This document shows positions 1 to 7,514 of a stretch of 12,557 nt of DNA, one piece after another. The stretch lies in NCBI GenBank assembly GCA_025450375.1, contig JANWHO010000288.1:1-12557 (forward strand). The letters are read 5' to 3'. The position numbers and the translations under genes are program-made. Below the pieces are notes generated by a model. It was given only the letters and a program-made list of their open reading frames with translations. It did no database searches and was not told the DNA's origin. The stretch comes from Chloroflexota bacterium (GTDB taxonomy: Bacteria; Chloroflexota; UBA5177; JANWHV01). Numbering within the stretch: the stretch's first letter is position 1; the number at the start of each line of letters is the position of its first letter.

Positions 1-489
1 GAGGGGGCGGAATTTGCGGAAAATGGTCAGGTTCCAAAACAGCAGGCGGGCGATGTCCCCTATATCGCTTATTTTGCCGCGGAGGCGCCTTGATGCGAGA
101 ACCCGTCCTGCTCCCAGGCGGTCTCCCCTGGCGTCCTGATCTGGCCGTGCACCGGCCGTGCCGCGAATTCGGCCCCTCCTCCACCGCCGGAGACGCCCGA
201 TGAGGGTGACTCGCGCTCCGGTTTCGTACAGCCGTGCCCCGTCAACCATGGCTCCCCAGCTGTGGCCGTCTGGGCCCGGAGGCACGTCGGCACAGAGGAC
301 AGCGGCCCGGCACCCCATTTCGATGATCGTCCGCGCTTGCCGGCTAACCCGTGGGTCATTCTCCAAGCGGTTGTGGACCAGCAAGGCGATCCGCGGCGCC
401 GCCGCGGCTGAGCGGACCGTGGGCGGAACATCGCGTTCGGCCGGGGACCGATATGCTGGAGGCGAGTTCTGATCCACTACCGCGTTCAC
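1..489 (-). CDS. GT4-type glycosyltransferase, N-terminal part (cut by left window edge)
   Basis: This frame is open from a GTG at 489 to the left edge (163 codons, no stop), so the C-terminal half lies outside the window. After about 32 poorly structured residues comes RIALLVHNRLENDPRVSRQA (residues 33-52). This is the usual first beta strand and the 'N-D-P-R-V-x-x-x-A' loop of GT4 enzymes such as WecA-independent capsule glycosyltransferases. It is followed by TIIEMGCRAAVLC and a 'VDGARLYETG' segment like the common 'dGvrVyr'. The GTG overlaps the flippase TGA by 4 nt (GTGA), the same junction used at 3918-3921, which decides the start; no Shine-Dalgarno is evident and translation is probably coupled. 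The family moves a sugar from a nucleotide donor to a lipid-linked acceptor at the cytoplasmic membrane. Donor and acceptor cannot be read. A shorter start inside the first 30 residues is possible. Confidence 0.78.
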   Translation of the reverse strand, partial: MNAVVDQNSPPAYRSPAERDVPPTVRSAAAAPRIALLVHNRLENDPRVSRQARTIIEMGCRAAVLCADVPPGPDGHSWGAMVDGARLYETGARVTLIGRLRRWRRGRIRGTAGARPDQDARGDRLGAGRVLASRRLRGKISDIGDIARLLFWNLTIFRKFRPL

Positions 490-1967
490 CGGCGTCGCGT
501 CCGCGCACGAAGCGCCCGTGTCACAATTGCCACTTCGTACCGCTGAATAACTCCACAGGTCACCAGCAGTATCGGATAAGATGCCATCAGCACCGCCTCA
601 ATGAACAAGCCCGAAGGGGCGGTCGCCTTTACGAACCCATGCGAGATTTGTCCCACAATGACCAGGATTGCCAAAATCGCGACACTGGGGAACACTCGCT
701 TTAACTCGAATGGAATGGGATAGAGGCGCTGCGATACCAGATATACCAACCATACCAGAACCGCGTTGCCGCAGAGAGTCGCCAGGGCTCCGCCCACGAG
801 CGAAAAATAGGGGAGCGGGACAATCAGGGCATTGACGGCCACGGTGACCGCCCCGCCCGCCACCGTGGGCCAGGTGAGATGAATCGTCTTCTTACTCAGG
901 CTGGTACCCACCGCGACCACGTAGTAAGCACCCGTGATCAAGTAACTCATGGTGAGGAATGGTACGACCTGGTAGGCGCGCACGTATGCGGGGCGCGCTA
1001 CCTCAAGCACGAGCGGCGCGAATAGACTGAGGATGAGGGCGAACCAGCCCATTACCGCGACGTAGTAGGTCAGCACGCGCGCATAGGTGCGGCGCGCGTC
1101 AGGCTCCTCCGAAATGCTAAACGCGAACGGTCCCCAGGCCAGCGAGAAGGCGGTAACGGCTAGCAGCATCAACTGCGCTACTTTATTGCCGGCGGAATAG
1201 AGACCGACATCCGCCATCCCCGTATGAGCTTTAATAAAGAAGCGATTACTCTGACCGATGGCCCAGGATGCAGCCGAAATAGGCACCAACGGCACGCCGT
1301 AGGCCAGGATCGCCCGCAACAGTCGCGGTGAGAATCGCCACGCCAAGCGCCCTCGAACCGCCCACATCGCCGCGGCAAAAGCCACCACATTGGTCAGCGC
1401 GCTCGACACATAGACCCCAGTCAAGCCCTTCCGCATGGCGACGACCACAATCAGGGTGAGCACGAATCCGGTCAGAATATTGACTGCCGATACAAGCAGG
1501 TAGCGCCGGGGGCGTAGCTGCAACCGGAGAATCTCAAGCGCGTAGCCAAAACTGGAACTCAAGGGGAAAACCGCCGCGATAAGCTGAAAGTACGTTTTAT
1601 CGTGTGGGTCATTGCCGAGAATCACCTGAGCCAAAGGTCCGGAGAGAAGGAATAGACACAGGCCGGCAATGGTATTCAGGACAAACTGAAAATACATCCA
1701 GGTTGACACCAGGGTCCGTTTACTTTCTTCATCCTTTTGCCGGTAAAAATAAAAAGCCACCGCCGAATCGGACCCCAGAATCAGGATGGCCCCAATGATC
1801 GAGGTAAAAGCGGTTACCAGATCGATCACCGCGTAGTCCGCGGGCGTAAAGATGCGTAGCAGAATAGGGACGATGACCAGGCCAATCACTTTGGTGAGCG
1901 CCCCCGACAAACCATAGACGAGGGACTGCGACGACAAGGTTCGCATGCGAGATCGGAGGGTCATCAT
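486..1967 (-). CDS. Wzx-type oligosaccharide/polysaccharide flippase
   Basis: This 493-residue, very hydrophobic protein has the length and segment pattern of the 12-14-span oligosaccharide flippases (MOP/MVF superfamily, polysaccharide biosynthesis protein family). The N terminus is typical: a short basic stretch, then 'LVYGLSGALTKVIGLVIVPI' and 'LLRIFTPADYAVIDLV', matching the family's helix 1, 'P-x-x-Y/F-G' loop and helix 2. Polar loops such as FYRQKDEESKRT separate later spans. The family flips undecaprenyl-linked glycan repeat units from the inner to the outer leaflet. The stop overlaps the GTG of the next glycosyltransferase by 4 nt. Upstream is a 145-nt gap after the precorrin-2 dehydrogenase gene. 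The start is one of two adjacent ATGs (1967 or 1964) or the ATG at residue 8; no strong ribosome binding site separates them. The exact substrate is unknown. Confidence 0.9.
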   Translation of the reverse strand: MMTLRSRMRTLSSQSLVYGLSGALTKVIGLVIVPILLRIFTPADYAVIDLVTAFTSIIGAILILGSDSAVAFYFYRQKDEESKRTLVSTWMYFQFVLNTIAGLCLFLLSGPLAQVILGNDPHDKTYFQLIAAVFPLSSSFGYALEILRLQLRPRRYLLVSAVNILTGFVLTLIVVVAMRKGLTGVYVSSALTNVVAFAAAMWAVRGRLAWRFSPRLLRAILAYGVPLVPISAASWAIGQSNRFFIKAHTGMADVGLYSAGNKVAQLMLLAVTAFSLAWGPFAFSISEEPDARRTYARVLTYYVAVMGWFALILSLFAPLVLEVARPAYVRAYQVVPFLTMSYLITGAYYVVAVGTSLSKKTIHLTWPTVAGGAVTVAVNALIVPLPYFSLVGGALATLCGNAVLVWLVYLVSQRLYPIPFELKRVFPSVAILAILVIVGQISHGFVKATAPSGLFIEAVLMASYPILLVTCGVIQRYEVAIVTRALRARTRRR

Positions 1968-2112
1968 CGGGCAGTGCTCTTCTGCATGTGGTGGTCGAGC
2001 ACCTGCCTCATTGGCTGGTATCCATCGGTCATGGCCGACCGGGGCGCGCGCATGTGGGGGAGCGTTCGTTCATGCGGTTAAATGTACCGTGATCCGCGCC
2101 TTCCGGAACCGT

Positions 2113-2775
2113 TCATTCGGAGACCTCGCCTGGGTCCCCCTCGGGGCCTCCGGCAAGAATTCGCGCCAGTTCGGCATAGCCCGCCTCGGTATCCTGGTCC
2201 AGCACCAAGTCCAGGGCGCCGGATTCCACGGCTACCCGCCAGCGGCGGGCCCGCTCCCCCGGGTCGGGTTCCGACCGGCGAAGCTCCGCCCGCAGATGGG
2301 CGAGCCGATCGAGCGATTCGCCCAGCCGCTCCGGCAGCAGTGCCTCGATCCGTCCGCGGAGCGCCGCCGTGACCGCTGGCGCCGCCCCGCCACTATGGCG
2401 CGCCACCACCAATTTGCCTCTCCCCACCGTGGCCATGAACCAGCAATTCCCCTGTTCCGGATCGGAGGCCACGCAAATCAGGGTAGCCACGCCCGCGGCC
2501 TCTCGCGCTACCTCCGCGTCCACTATCTGGTCGCCGGTCGTCGCCAGCACCAGAAACGCGCCCACGCAATCGCCCGGCTGGTATGGGCGTGCCAGGTGCT
2601 CGCAGCGACCCGCATGCACCAGATCCCTCAACACGGGGTCAAGTTGTGGAGCCACCACCGTGACGCGGGCGCCTCCGGCCAGCAGCACTGGCACCCGCCG
2701 CGCCGCCACCGAGCCGCCTCCGACGCAGACACAGCGAGCACCAACCAGGCTAATCGCGAACGGAACCGGCTCCAT
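2113..2775 (-). CDS. Precorrin-2 dehydrogenase / sirohydrochlorin ferrochelatase-like protein (siroheme synthase N-terminal domain)
   Basis: This 220-residue protein resembles the CysG N-terminal module, Met8p and SirC, which oxidise precorrin-2 to sirohydrochlorin with NAD and, in some members, insert iron to give siroheme. An NAD-binding fold opens with CVCVGGGSVAARRVPVLLAG (residues 15-34), followed by GARVTVVAP. 'LATTGDQIVDAEVAREA' aligns with the CysG 'AATDDDTVNQRVSDAA' stretch. Asp105 (in CVASDPEQ) aligns with CysG Asp104, and Ser128 (in RHSGGAAPAV) with CysG Ser128. The usual 'LR-x-x-I-E-x-LLP' helix follows at about 139-148. The length fits a stand-alone enzyme; no uroporphyrinogen methyltransferase domain or neighbour is present. 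The start is well supported by a GGGAGGA element 5 nt upstream. It lies 36 nt after one glycosyltransferase and 145 nt before the flippase, so it is probably co-transcribed with glycan genes, which is unexpected. Whether it is mono- or bifunctional cannot be told. Confidence 0.86.
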   Translation of the reverse strand: MEPVPFAISLVGARCVCVGGGSVAARRVPVLLAGGARVTVVAPQLDPVLRDLVHAGRCEHLARPYQPGDCVGAFLVLATTGDQIVDAEVAREAAGVATLICVASDPEQGNCWFMATVGRGKLVVARHSGGAAPAVTAALRGRIEALLPERLGESLDRLAHLRAELRRSEPDPGERARRWRVAVESGALDLVLDQDTEAGYAELARILAGGPEGDPGEVSE

Positions 2776-2780
2776 GATAA

Positions 2781-2787
2781 TCCTCCC
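2781..2787 (-). promoter_or_regulatory. Strong ribosome binding site of the precorrin-2 dehydrogenase gene
   Basis: On the minus strand GGGAGGA stands 5 nt before the ATG at 2775. It is the clearest Shine-Dalgarno element among the genes between 1 and 8540, most of which show weak or no site and appear translationally coupled. This fixes the start of the gene and suggests independent initiation. Confidence 0.75.
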
Positions 2788-2811
2788 ACCTTCCTGACCG
2801 TGAAGCGGCTA

Positions 2812-3921
2812 TCAGGGATGTACCACCCTTCGATAGGCATCAACGGTGCGCCCCGCGATGGCCGCCTGGGTGAAGTGCTCCAGCACTCGTCGCCGCCCAG
2901 CGGCCCCGAGACGGGTACGGCATACGGGATCGTGGTAGAGGCGCTTGAGGGCTTCCCGTAGCGCGTGTACATCATTTTCCGGAACGATCAGCCCGCTGTC
3001 GCCGATTACCCGTGGGATCTCGCCCGAGTTCGAACCAATGACCGGGACGCCGCAGGCCATCGCCTCCACGAACATGCGCCCGAACTGCTCTTTCCAGCGC
3101 GGGGTAGTCAGACTCGGGCCAACCAGGGCGTCGAAGCCGCGGTACATCTCGGGCATGGCCGTGGATGCTACCTGCCCGGCAAAGGTCACCAGTTCCTCTA
3201 CCCCCAGTCCGCGGACGTACTCGGCGTCGCCGTCACGCTCGGGGCCGCTGCCCACAACCACCAGCCTCCAGTCCGCCGCCAGTCCGCCCAGCGCATCAAG
3301 GAGCACCCTCAATCCCTTGGCCGGAATCAATCGGCCAACAAAGCCCACCGTAAACGGCCGCCGGTTACCGAGGTTATCAGCCGGGCCGGGCCGGAAAATC
3401 TCTGGGTCGGTGCCAAATTGAGGAACCACCTCCACCAATCCCATGTACCCCTTGCGGCGCACGATTTCCGCCGCGTCCGCGTTGCCGGCCAGGCAGAGGG
3501 CCGCGTGACGGAGCACATGCTTCTCCATCCAACCGAACGGCGGTGGGTAACGTCGGAGAATATTCTGCCAGGTGAAGAACACCAGTGGTATCCCGCGTTT
3601 CCGCGCCGCTCGCAGGGCCAGCCAGGTAGAGAGATTGTATGCCTCCTCGTCGAAGTGCAAGAGATCGGGTTTCACCTGGTCAAGCAGGCGCCCAAGGGTT
3701 GGGTAAAAGTGGGCGTGGTAGTGCCCATTGAAGCACATGGGAAGAATCTTCATGGTATACCCGGCGCCAAAACTTCGCTCCAGCCGCCAATCATGCCCCT
3801 TCTCGCGCCAGAAGGGAGGCACGGCCACGGTTAGCTCCACATCCGGTACAGCGGCGATCTCTTCAAGTTTGCGCTGGTACGTACCCACGACCAGGGCCTT
3901 TGAGACCATCAGAACCTTCAC
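2812..3921 (-). CDS. GT4-family glycosyltransferase
   Basis: This 369-residue protein is a GT-B fold retaining glycosyltransferase of family GT4. It starts MKVLMVSKALVVGTYQRKLE, the N-terminal beta strand and acceptor loop. Mid-protein is 'VKPDLLHFDEEAYNLSTW' (the pDvvH motif, about 83-100). The C-terminal domain opens with TVGFVGRLIPAKGLRVLLDA (191-210). The donor-site E-x7-E motif is E278...E286 in KEQFGRMFVEAMACG, followed by 'PVIGSNSGEIPRVIGDSGLI'. The frame stays open upstream as far as 4314, but that extension lies inside the preceding glycosyltransferase and reads as low-complexity Gly/Arg sequence. The GTG at 3921, overlapping the upstream TGA by 4 nt (GTGA), places the start exactly at the conserved first strand. 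It is the third of three consecutive glycosyltransferases, and the precorrin-2 dehydrogenase gene follows 36 nt later. Sugar donor unknown. Confidence 0.93.
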   Translation of the reverse strand: MKVLMVSKALVVGTYQRKLEEIAAVPDVELTVAVPPFWREKGHDWRLERSFGAGYTMKILPMCFNGHYHAHFYPTLGRLLDQVKPDLLHFDEEAYNLSTWLALRAARKRGIPLVFFTWQNILRRYPPPFGWMEKHVLRHAALCLAGNADAAEIVRRKGYMGLVEVVPQFGTDPEIFRPGPADNLGNRRPFTVGFVGRLIPAKGLRVLLDALGGLAADWRLVVVGSGPERDGDAEYVRGLGVEELVTFAGQVASTAMPEMYRGFDALVGPSLTTPRWKEQFGRMFVEAMACGVPVIGSNSGEIPRVIGDSGLIVPENDVHALREALKRLYHDPVCRTRLGAAGRRRVLEHFTQAAIAGRTVDAYRRVVHP

Positions 3922-5090
3922 GCGCGCACCGAGGCGATAATCTCTACCACCCGTGACCCCGTATCTGACCAGCAAAAGTTGTGGGCGTGTTCCGCGCCCC
4001 GCCGACCGAGATCCGCGCGCAGATCGGGATCGCCCACCAATCGCGAGATCGCCCGCGCCCAACCGTCCACGTCGTCCGGGCCAACCAGGAGTCCGGCGTC
4101 GCCAACCGCTTCGGGCAAGCTCGTGGCGTTGGAGCAGATTGTTGGGGCTCCACATGCCATGGCCTCCAGCGGGGTAAGACCAAAGCCCTCGGCCCGCGAA
4201 GGGAAGCAGAAGACCTCGGCCCCGCGATAGACCGCGGCCAGATCCTCCTCGGCCACCCGCGTCACAAAGTGGACCCGGTCCTCCAGACCAAGGCGCCGAG
4301 CCTGACCGCGCCAATCAGGGAACAAGCTCGCCTGGCCCGGTTTCGGTTCGCTCGCCACCACTACCAGAACGGGAATCCCGGAATCAGCGGGCAGCAACGT
4401 GATCGCCTCTAGCAGAATGCCGATATTCTTCCGCGCATCCGCTCCCCCAACGTACAGCAAGTAGCGGTCAGGCAACCGGTAGCGTTCCTTCAGCCTGGCG
4501 CGCGCCATCGAATCCGGCGTTGGGGAAAAAGCCCCATCTACTCCTGGAGCGACCACATGAATACGGTCCCCAGGGATGCCCAACCGGGACACTATCTCCC
4601 CTTTGGCGTGTGACGATAGGGTAATCACCGCCGTGGCCTGGCGAGCAGCGCGCGCTACCAGGGCGAAGTAGGCGCGGGTCGCGCGACTGCCGGCATAGGC
4701 TGGGTCGCTGAACGGGATCATATCATGTATGCTGATCACGGTTGGGCGCCGGGGATAGAGCGGCATGCTGAAGTGTGGTGCATACCACACATCGGCCCCC
4801 GCCCGCCGGGCCGCCGCGCGGAAGCCCACCTGCTCCCAATATAGCTTCTCTCCATAAGCGCCGAGCGGCAGAGGAAACCGCGGAGCGCGCACCACCTGTA
4901 GCCGGCCATCCGCGCCGGCCGGTGGCGCCGTCATGGCGTCCAGGACCAGGGTGGTTCGCATGTCGGTTCGCGCGGCGAGGGCCGCGATAACCTCGCGCGC
5001 GTAGCGGCCGGTGCCGGTATTCGGATAGCGGAGCGAGTACCCGGAAATCGCCACCCGCGATTGACGCCCGCTTGCGGTGCGTTCCCCCAT
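3918..5090 (-). CDS. GT4-family glycosyltransferase
   Basis: The product has 390 residues with both GT-B domains complete. Near the N terminus is the 'NTGTGRYAREVIAAL' loop (24-38), the G-x-G-R-Y/F element of mannosyltransferase-like GT4 enzymes. Then come 'VWYAPHFSMPLYPRRPTVIS' (101-120) with IHDMIPF after it. The second domain carries YVGGADARKNIGILLEA (213-229) and the donor-binding EGFGLTPLEAMACG (E301 and E309 form the E-x7-E pair), followed by 'SLPEAVGDAGLLVGPDD'. The ATG directly abuts the stop of the upstream glycosyltransferase (TAGATG). An AAGAAGG element about 11 nt upstream may help initiation. Its own TGA overlaps the GTG of the next gene. It resembles its upstream neighbour (5091-6251) in domain order and motifs more than the downstream enzyme, so the two may be diverged tandem paralogs. 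It acts at the inner face of the membrane on a lipid-linked or nascent glycan; linkage unknown. Confidence 0.94.
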   Translation of the reverse strand: MGERTASGRQSRVAISGYSLRYPNTGTGRYAREVIAALAARTDMRTTLVLDAMTAPPAGADGRLQVVRAPRFPLPLGAYGEKLYWEQVGFRAAARRAGADVWYAPHFSMPLYPRRPTVISIHDMIPFSDPAYAGSRATRAYFALVARAARQATAVITLSSHAKGEIVSRLGIPGDRIHVVAPGVDGAFSPTPDSMARARLKERYRLPDRYLLYVGGADARKNIGILLEAITLLPADSGIPVLVVVASEPKPGQASLFPDWRGQARRLGLEDRVHFVTRVAEEDLAAVYRGAEVFCFPSRAEGFGLTPLEAMACGAPTICSNATSLPEAVGDAGLLVGPDDVDGWARAISRLVGDPDLRADLGRRGAEHAHNFCWSDTGSRVVEIIASVRA

Positions 5091-6251
5091 CTAGGCTGCT
5101 ACCTTCTTGAAGGCCGACAGCGCCGTCCGGGCGGACTCGACCCAGGAGTACGCCGCCGCGCGCGCCCGTCCCGCCGCGATGAGTCGAATGCGTGCGTTGT
5201 CGTCGGTCAGCACGGTCTCCAGGGCGGCACTCATCCCATCGACATCGATGGGATCAAACCGCACCGCCGCCTCTCCCAACACCTCAAGCAGCGCACCGCC
5301 AGTCGACGAGGCAACCGGAATGCCGCACGCCATGGCCTCAAGAGGCGGGATACCGAACCCTTCATAGAGCGAGGCGCAGACAAAGGCCGCCGCCCCACGG
5401 TACAGCGACAGGAGATCCTGGTCCCGTACGCGGGTATAAAAGCGCACCCAGGGTCCGACCCCAAGACGGGCCACTTCGCGGAAGATCGGCTCAAACCGCC
5501 AGCCCTCCCGCCCGGCGATCACCAGGATCGGGCAAGGATGTTCCCTATGGCGCCGTGTCCAACCCGACCGCAAAGCGGCGTAGGCCCCTAAAAGGCGCAC
5601 CAGGTTCTTCCGTGGCTCCAGGGTTCCCACCGTCAGCAAGTAGCCTGGCTGGAGATCGAATACTTCCGCGAGCCGATGCTCGAGTTCCCCAGCATCCGGC
5701 TTCGGCAACGGACTGAATCGCCCGTCCACCGCGTTCCCCACCACGACGATACGCTCGGGCGCCACCCCCAGGAGGCTTGTTAATGAGGCGGCGGTAGTGT
5801 GAGATACCGCGAGCACCAGGGATGCCTGCCCGAGCGATCTTGGAACGATTTTCTCGAGGTAGCGGCGTAGGCCATCGTCGGCGCACTCCGGAAACAAGAG
5901 GAAGGAGAGATCATGAACGGTCAGGGCCGAGGGGAGCCGGCCAACCTCGGGCAGCGCATAGTCCGGCGTAACGAAAAGTCCCGCGCCCGCAATCAATTGG
6001 GCCGGAGACGGGCGGAGTCGGCCCCTCTGCCAGGCGATGGTAGCTACCCGCTCGCTGATCGGCAAGCGGATCCAGCGGTGGCGCGCGGGAAGATCGCGGG
6101 CGGGCACCTCAAGGCGGGCTCGACCGGTGGTCAGCAAATAATACTGATTCTCGAGGTCCGTCGTTGCCAGGCCGGACAGCAGTCCACGGGCAAAGCGGCC
6201 AACCCCCGCCTGCTGGCGCACGGCGGCCGTGGCGTCCATCACGATCCGCAT
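5091..6251 (-). CDS. GT4-family glycosyltransferase
   Basis: The product is 386 residues long and starts MRIVMDATAAVRQQAGVGRF, the first beta strand and the G-V-G-R-F acceptor loop. 'SALTVHDLSFLLFPE' (about 108-122) is the H-D motif of the family. The C-terminal domain has YLLTVGTLEPRKNLVRLLGA (204-223), the 'G-T-x-E-P-R-K-N' motif, and EGFGIPPLEAMACG with E297 and E305 as the E-x7-E pair. The ATG abuts the stop of the YbhN-type gene with no gap (TAGATG) and shows no clear ribosome binding site, so it is probably coupled to upstream translation. The stop likewise abuts the next glycosyltransferase. It is the first of three consecutive GT4 genes. It would add one sugar to the growing repeat unit or glycolipid; the donor cannot be told from sequence, although UDP-xylose from the nearby decarboxylase is a candidate for one of the four transferases. 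Confidence 0.94.
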   Translation of the reverse strand: MRIVMDATAAVRQQAGVGRFARGLLSGLATTDLENQYYLLTTGRARLEVPARDLPARHRWIRLPISERVATIAWQRGRLRPSPAQLIAGAGLFVTPDYALPEVGRLPSALTVHDLSFLLFPECADDGLRRYLEKIVPRSLGQASLVLAVSHTTAASLTSLLGVAPERIVVVGNAVDGRFSPLPKPDAGELEHRLAEVFDLQPGYLLTVGTLEPRKNLVRLLGAYAALRSGWTRRHREHPCPILVIAGREGWRFEPIFREVARLGVGPWVRFYTRVRDQDLLSLYRGAAAFVCASLYEGFGIPPLEAMACGIPVASSTGGALLEVLGEAAVRFDPIDVDGMSAALETVLTDDNARIRLIAAGRARAAAYSWVESARTALSAFKKVAA

Positions 6252-7499
6252 CTAGCCGGCCGTACTGGCCTGCCGCGCCCCAAGCGGGGCATCACCACCG
6301 CTACCGGTATCGGCGCCATTCCGCGGCGTCACCAGCGCCTGCCGGGTCTTCTTGCTAACGATATAGAGAATGAAACCGATGATCACGATGCTTAAGTAGC
6401 TGATAATCCGATCCAGCAGGGCCACCGCCGCTGCTTGCCCTCCCGTGGCTCCGGCCTTCAATGTCTTGATCGAGGCAATCAAGAAAGTCTCCACGAATCC
6501 CAGCCCACCTGGAGCGAGCGGGAGGGTCGTGATGACCGAGGAGCCCAGGGCGAGGAATAACGCGGCGCTGGGTCCAAGCTTCCCCGGCTCGGTCAGACCG
6601 AGGGCGGCCAGTACCAGATAGAGCCGGCCGCCCTCGCAGGACCAGACCAGAATGGTCAGGCCAAAAAGCGATACCAGGTCACTGCGCACGCTATGCAGAG
6701 CGCCCTCTCGAAAGGCGTGATACATCCGACGTACGCGCCTTGGTAACAGGTTGTGCAGGTGATCACCCAGTTTCCAGAGCACCAACACCACGACCAGCGC
6801 GAAGATGCCAAGGCCCAGAGCGCCAAAGAGAACATACCGAAGGGCGCTGTCGGCAAGAAGACGGTCGCGGAAGGTTAAGAGGGCGGCAGCCAGGAGCAGC
6901 GGGAAAAGAACCAGCAAGTCCAGCACCCGCTCGGCGAGAATCGTCCCTACGGTTCGCGACGCCGATATGCCTACCCAACCACGGGTCAGGTAGGCCCGAT
7001 AGACGTCACCCAGCTTGGCGGGAATAACACAATTGGCGAACCAGGACAAATAGAGAATCTCCAGTAAGTCGAGAAAGGATGCCTTCCGAAGACGCTCGGC
7101 ATCGACACCAGTATTCGCGTTCCGCATCAGAATGCGCCACCGGATAGTCCTCAAGGGAAAGGACACGTAGTAGAGGAGGAACGCCGCCAGGTAGAGGGCC
7201 GGATTTACCTGGCGGAGAGCCGCCTTCAGATCGGTAATACTGACTCCGCTCTTGCTAAGCGCCACTACCAGGATGATCAAGGCGAAAGAAAATGAAGCAA
7301 CGGTGCGCCAGTTCGCGAAGCGCCGTCCAAGATCCACCTTTTGCGCGATCTCGCCATCCGAGATTTCCAGCCCCTCATCCGGGCCGGCCTCAAGCAGATC
7401 GTCCGATTGATGCTCCGTAGTCGTCATTCCCTGTTCCGTCCCTCGCCGGCCACCCCACCCACGGGGGTACTGAGCCATTTCTCCCGCGCCATCAATCAT
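6252..7499 (-). CDS. YbhN/AglD-type integral membrane protein (lysylphosphatidylglycerol synthase TM / flippase-like domain)
   Basis: The product has up to 415 residues: a polar N-terminal tail of about 64 residues and then about eight hydrophobic segments. Family marks are NCVIPAKLGDVYRAYL (156-171), ILAERVLDLLVLF (187-199), 'TTLPLAPGGLGFVE' (324-337) and LLDRIISYLS (361-370). These match the membrane domain shared by MprF, YbhN and archaeal AglD, with the conserved N-x-x-x-P-x-x-x-G-D/E and P-G-G-x-G-x-x-E elements. Members act in glycolipid or lipid-carrier transport or modification; the precise role here is unknown. No C-terminal lysyl-transferase domain is present, so it is not a full MprF. 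The start is uncertain: ATG 7499 has no ribosome binding site, the ATG at residue 8 has GGGAGAA just before it, and the ATG at residue 25 (7427) is close to the acidic tail. The gene lies 15 nt after the decarboxylase and abuts a glycosyltransferase. Confidence 0.88.
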   Translation of the reverse strand: MIDGAGEMAQYPRGWGGRRGTEQGMTTTEHQSDDLLEAGPDEGLEISDGEIAQKVDLGRRFANWRTVASFSFALIILVVALSKSGVSITDLKAALRQVNPALYLAAFLLYYVSFPLRTIRWRILMRNANTGVDAERLRKASFLDLLEILYLSWFANCVIPAKLGDVYRAYLTRGWVGISASRTVGTILAERVLDLLVLFPLLLAAALLTFRDRLLADSALRYVLFGALGLGIFALVVVLVLWKLGDHLHNLLPRRVRRMYHAFREGALHSVRSDLVSLFGLTILVWSCEGGRLYLVLAALGLTEPGKLGPSAALFLALGSSVITTLPLAPGGLGFVETFLIASIKTLKAGATGGQAAAVALLDRIISYLSIVIIGFILYIVSKKTRQALVTPRNGADTGSGGDAPLGARQASTAG

Positions 7500-7514
7500 C
7501 CCACACTGGGCACA

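Noticed and set aside
1..93. Plus-strand frame open from the left edge to a TGA at 91-93
   Set aside because: Only 30 codons, opposite the GT4 gene, with no recognisable motif.
69..431. ATG-led minus-strand frame of 120 codons over the left end
   Set aside because: It shadows the GT4 frame, which carries recognisable motifs and the GTGA junction; this frame reads as low-complexity Arg/Gly/Ser sequence.
2021..2041. Short inverted repeat CGGTC/GACCG in the gap before the flippase
   Set aside because: A 5-bp stem is expected by chance in GC-rich DNA and lacks terminator or operator features.
1945..2961. Long plus-strand frame of 338 codons
   Set aside because: It is antisense to the precorrin-2 dehydrogenase gene and the end of a glycosyltransferase gene, and its His/Arg/Pro/Gln-rich product is typical of GC-rich shadow frames.
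2812..4314. A 500-residue version of the third glycosyltransferase starting at 4314
   Set aside because: The first 131 codons lie wholly inside the preceding glycosyltransferase in another frame, are Gly/Arg-rich and match nothing. The conserved start MKVLMVSK coincides with the GTG at 3921.
6252..7499. Full MprF (lysylphosphatidylglycerol synthase)
   Set aside because: Only the membrane domain is present; the soluble transferase domain is missing and a different gene follows immediately.
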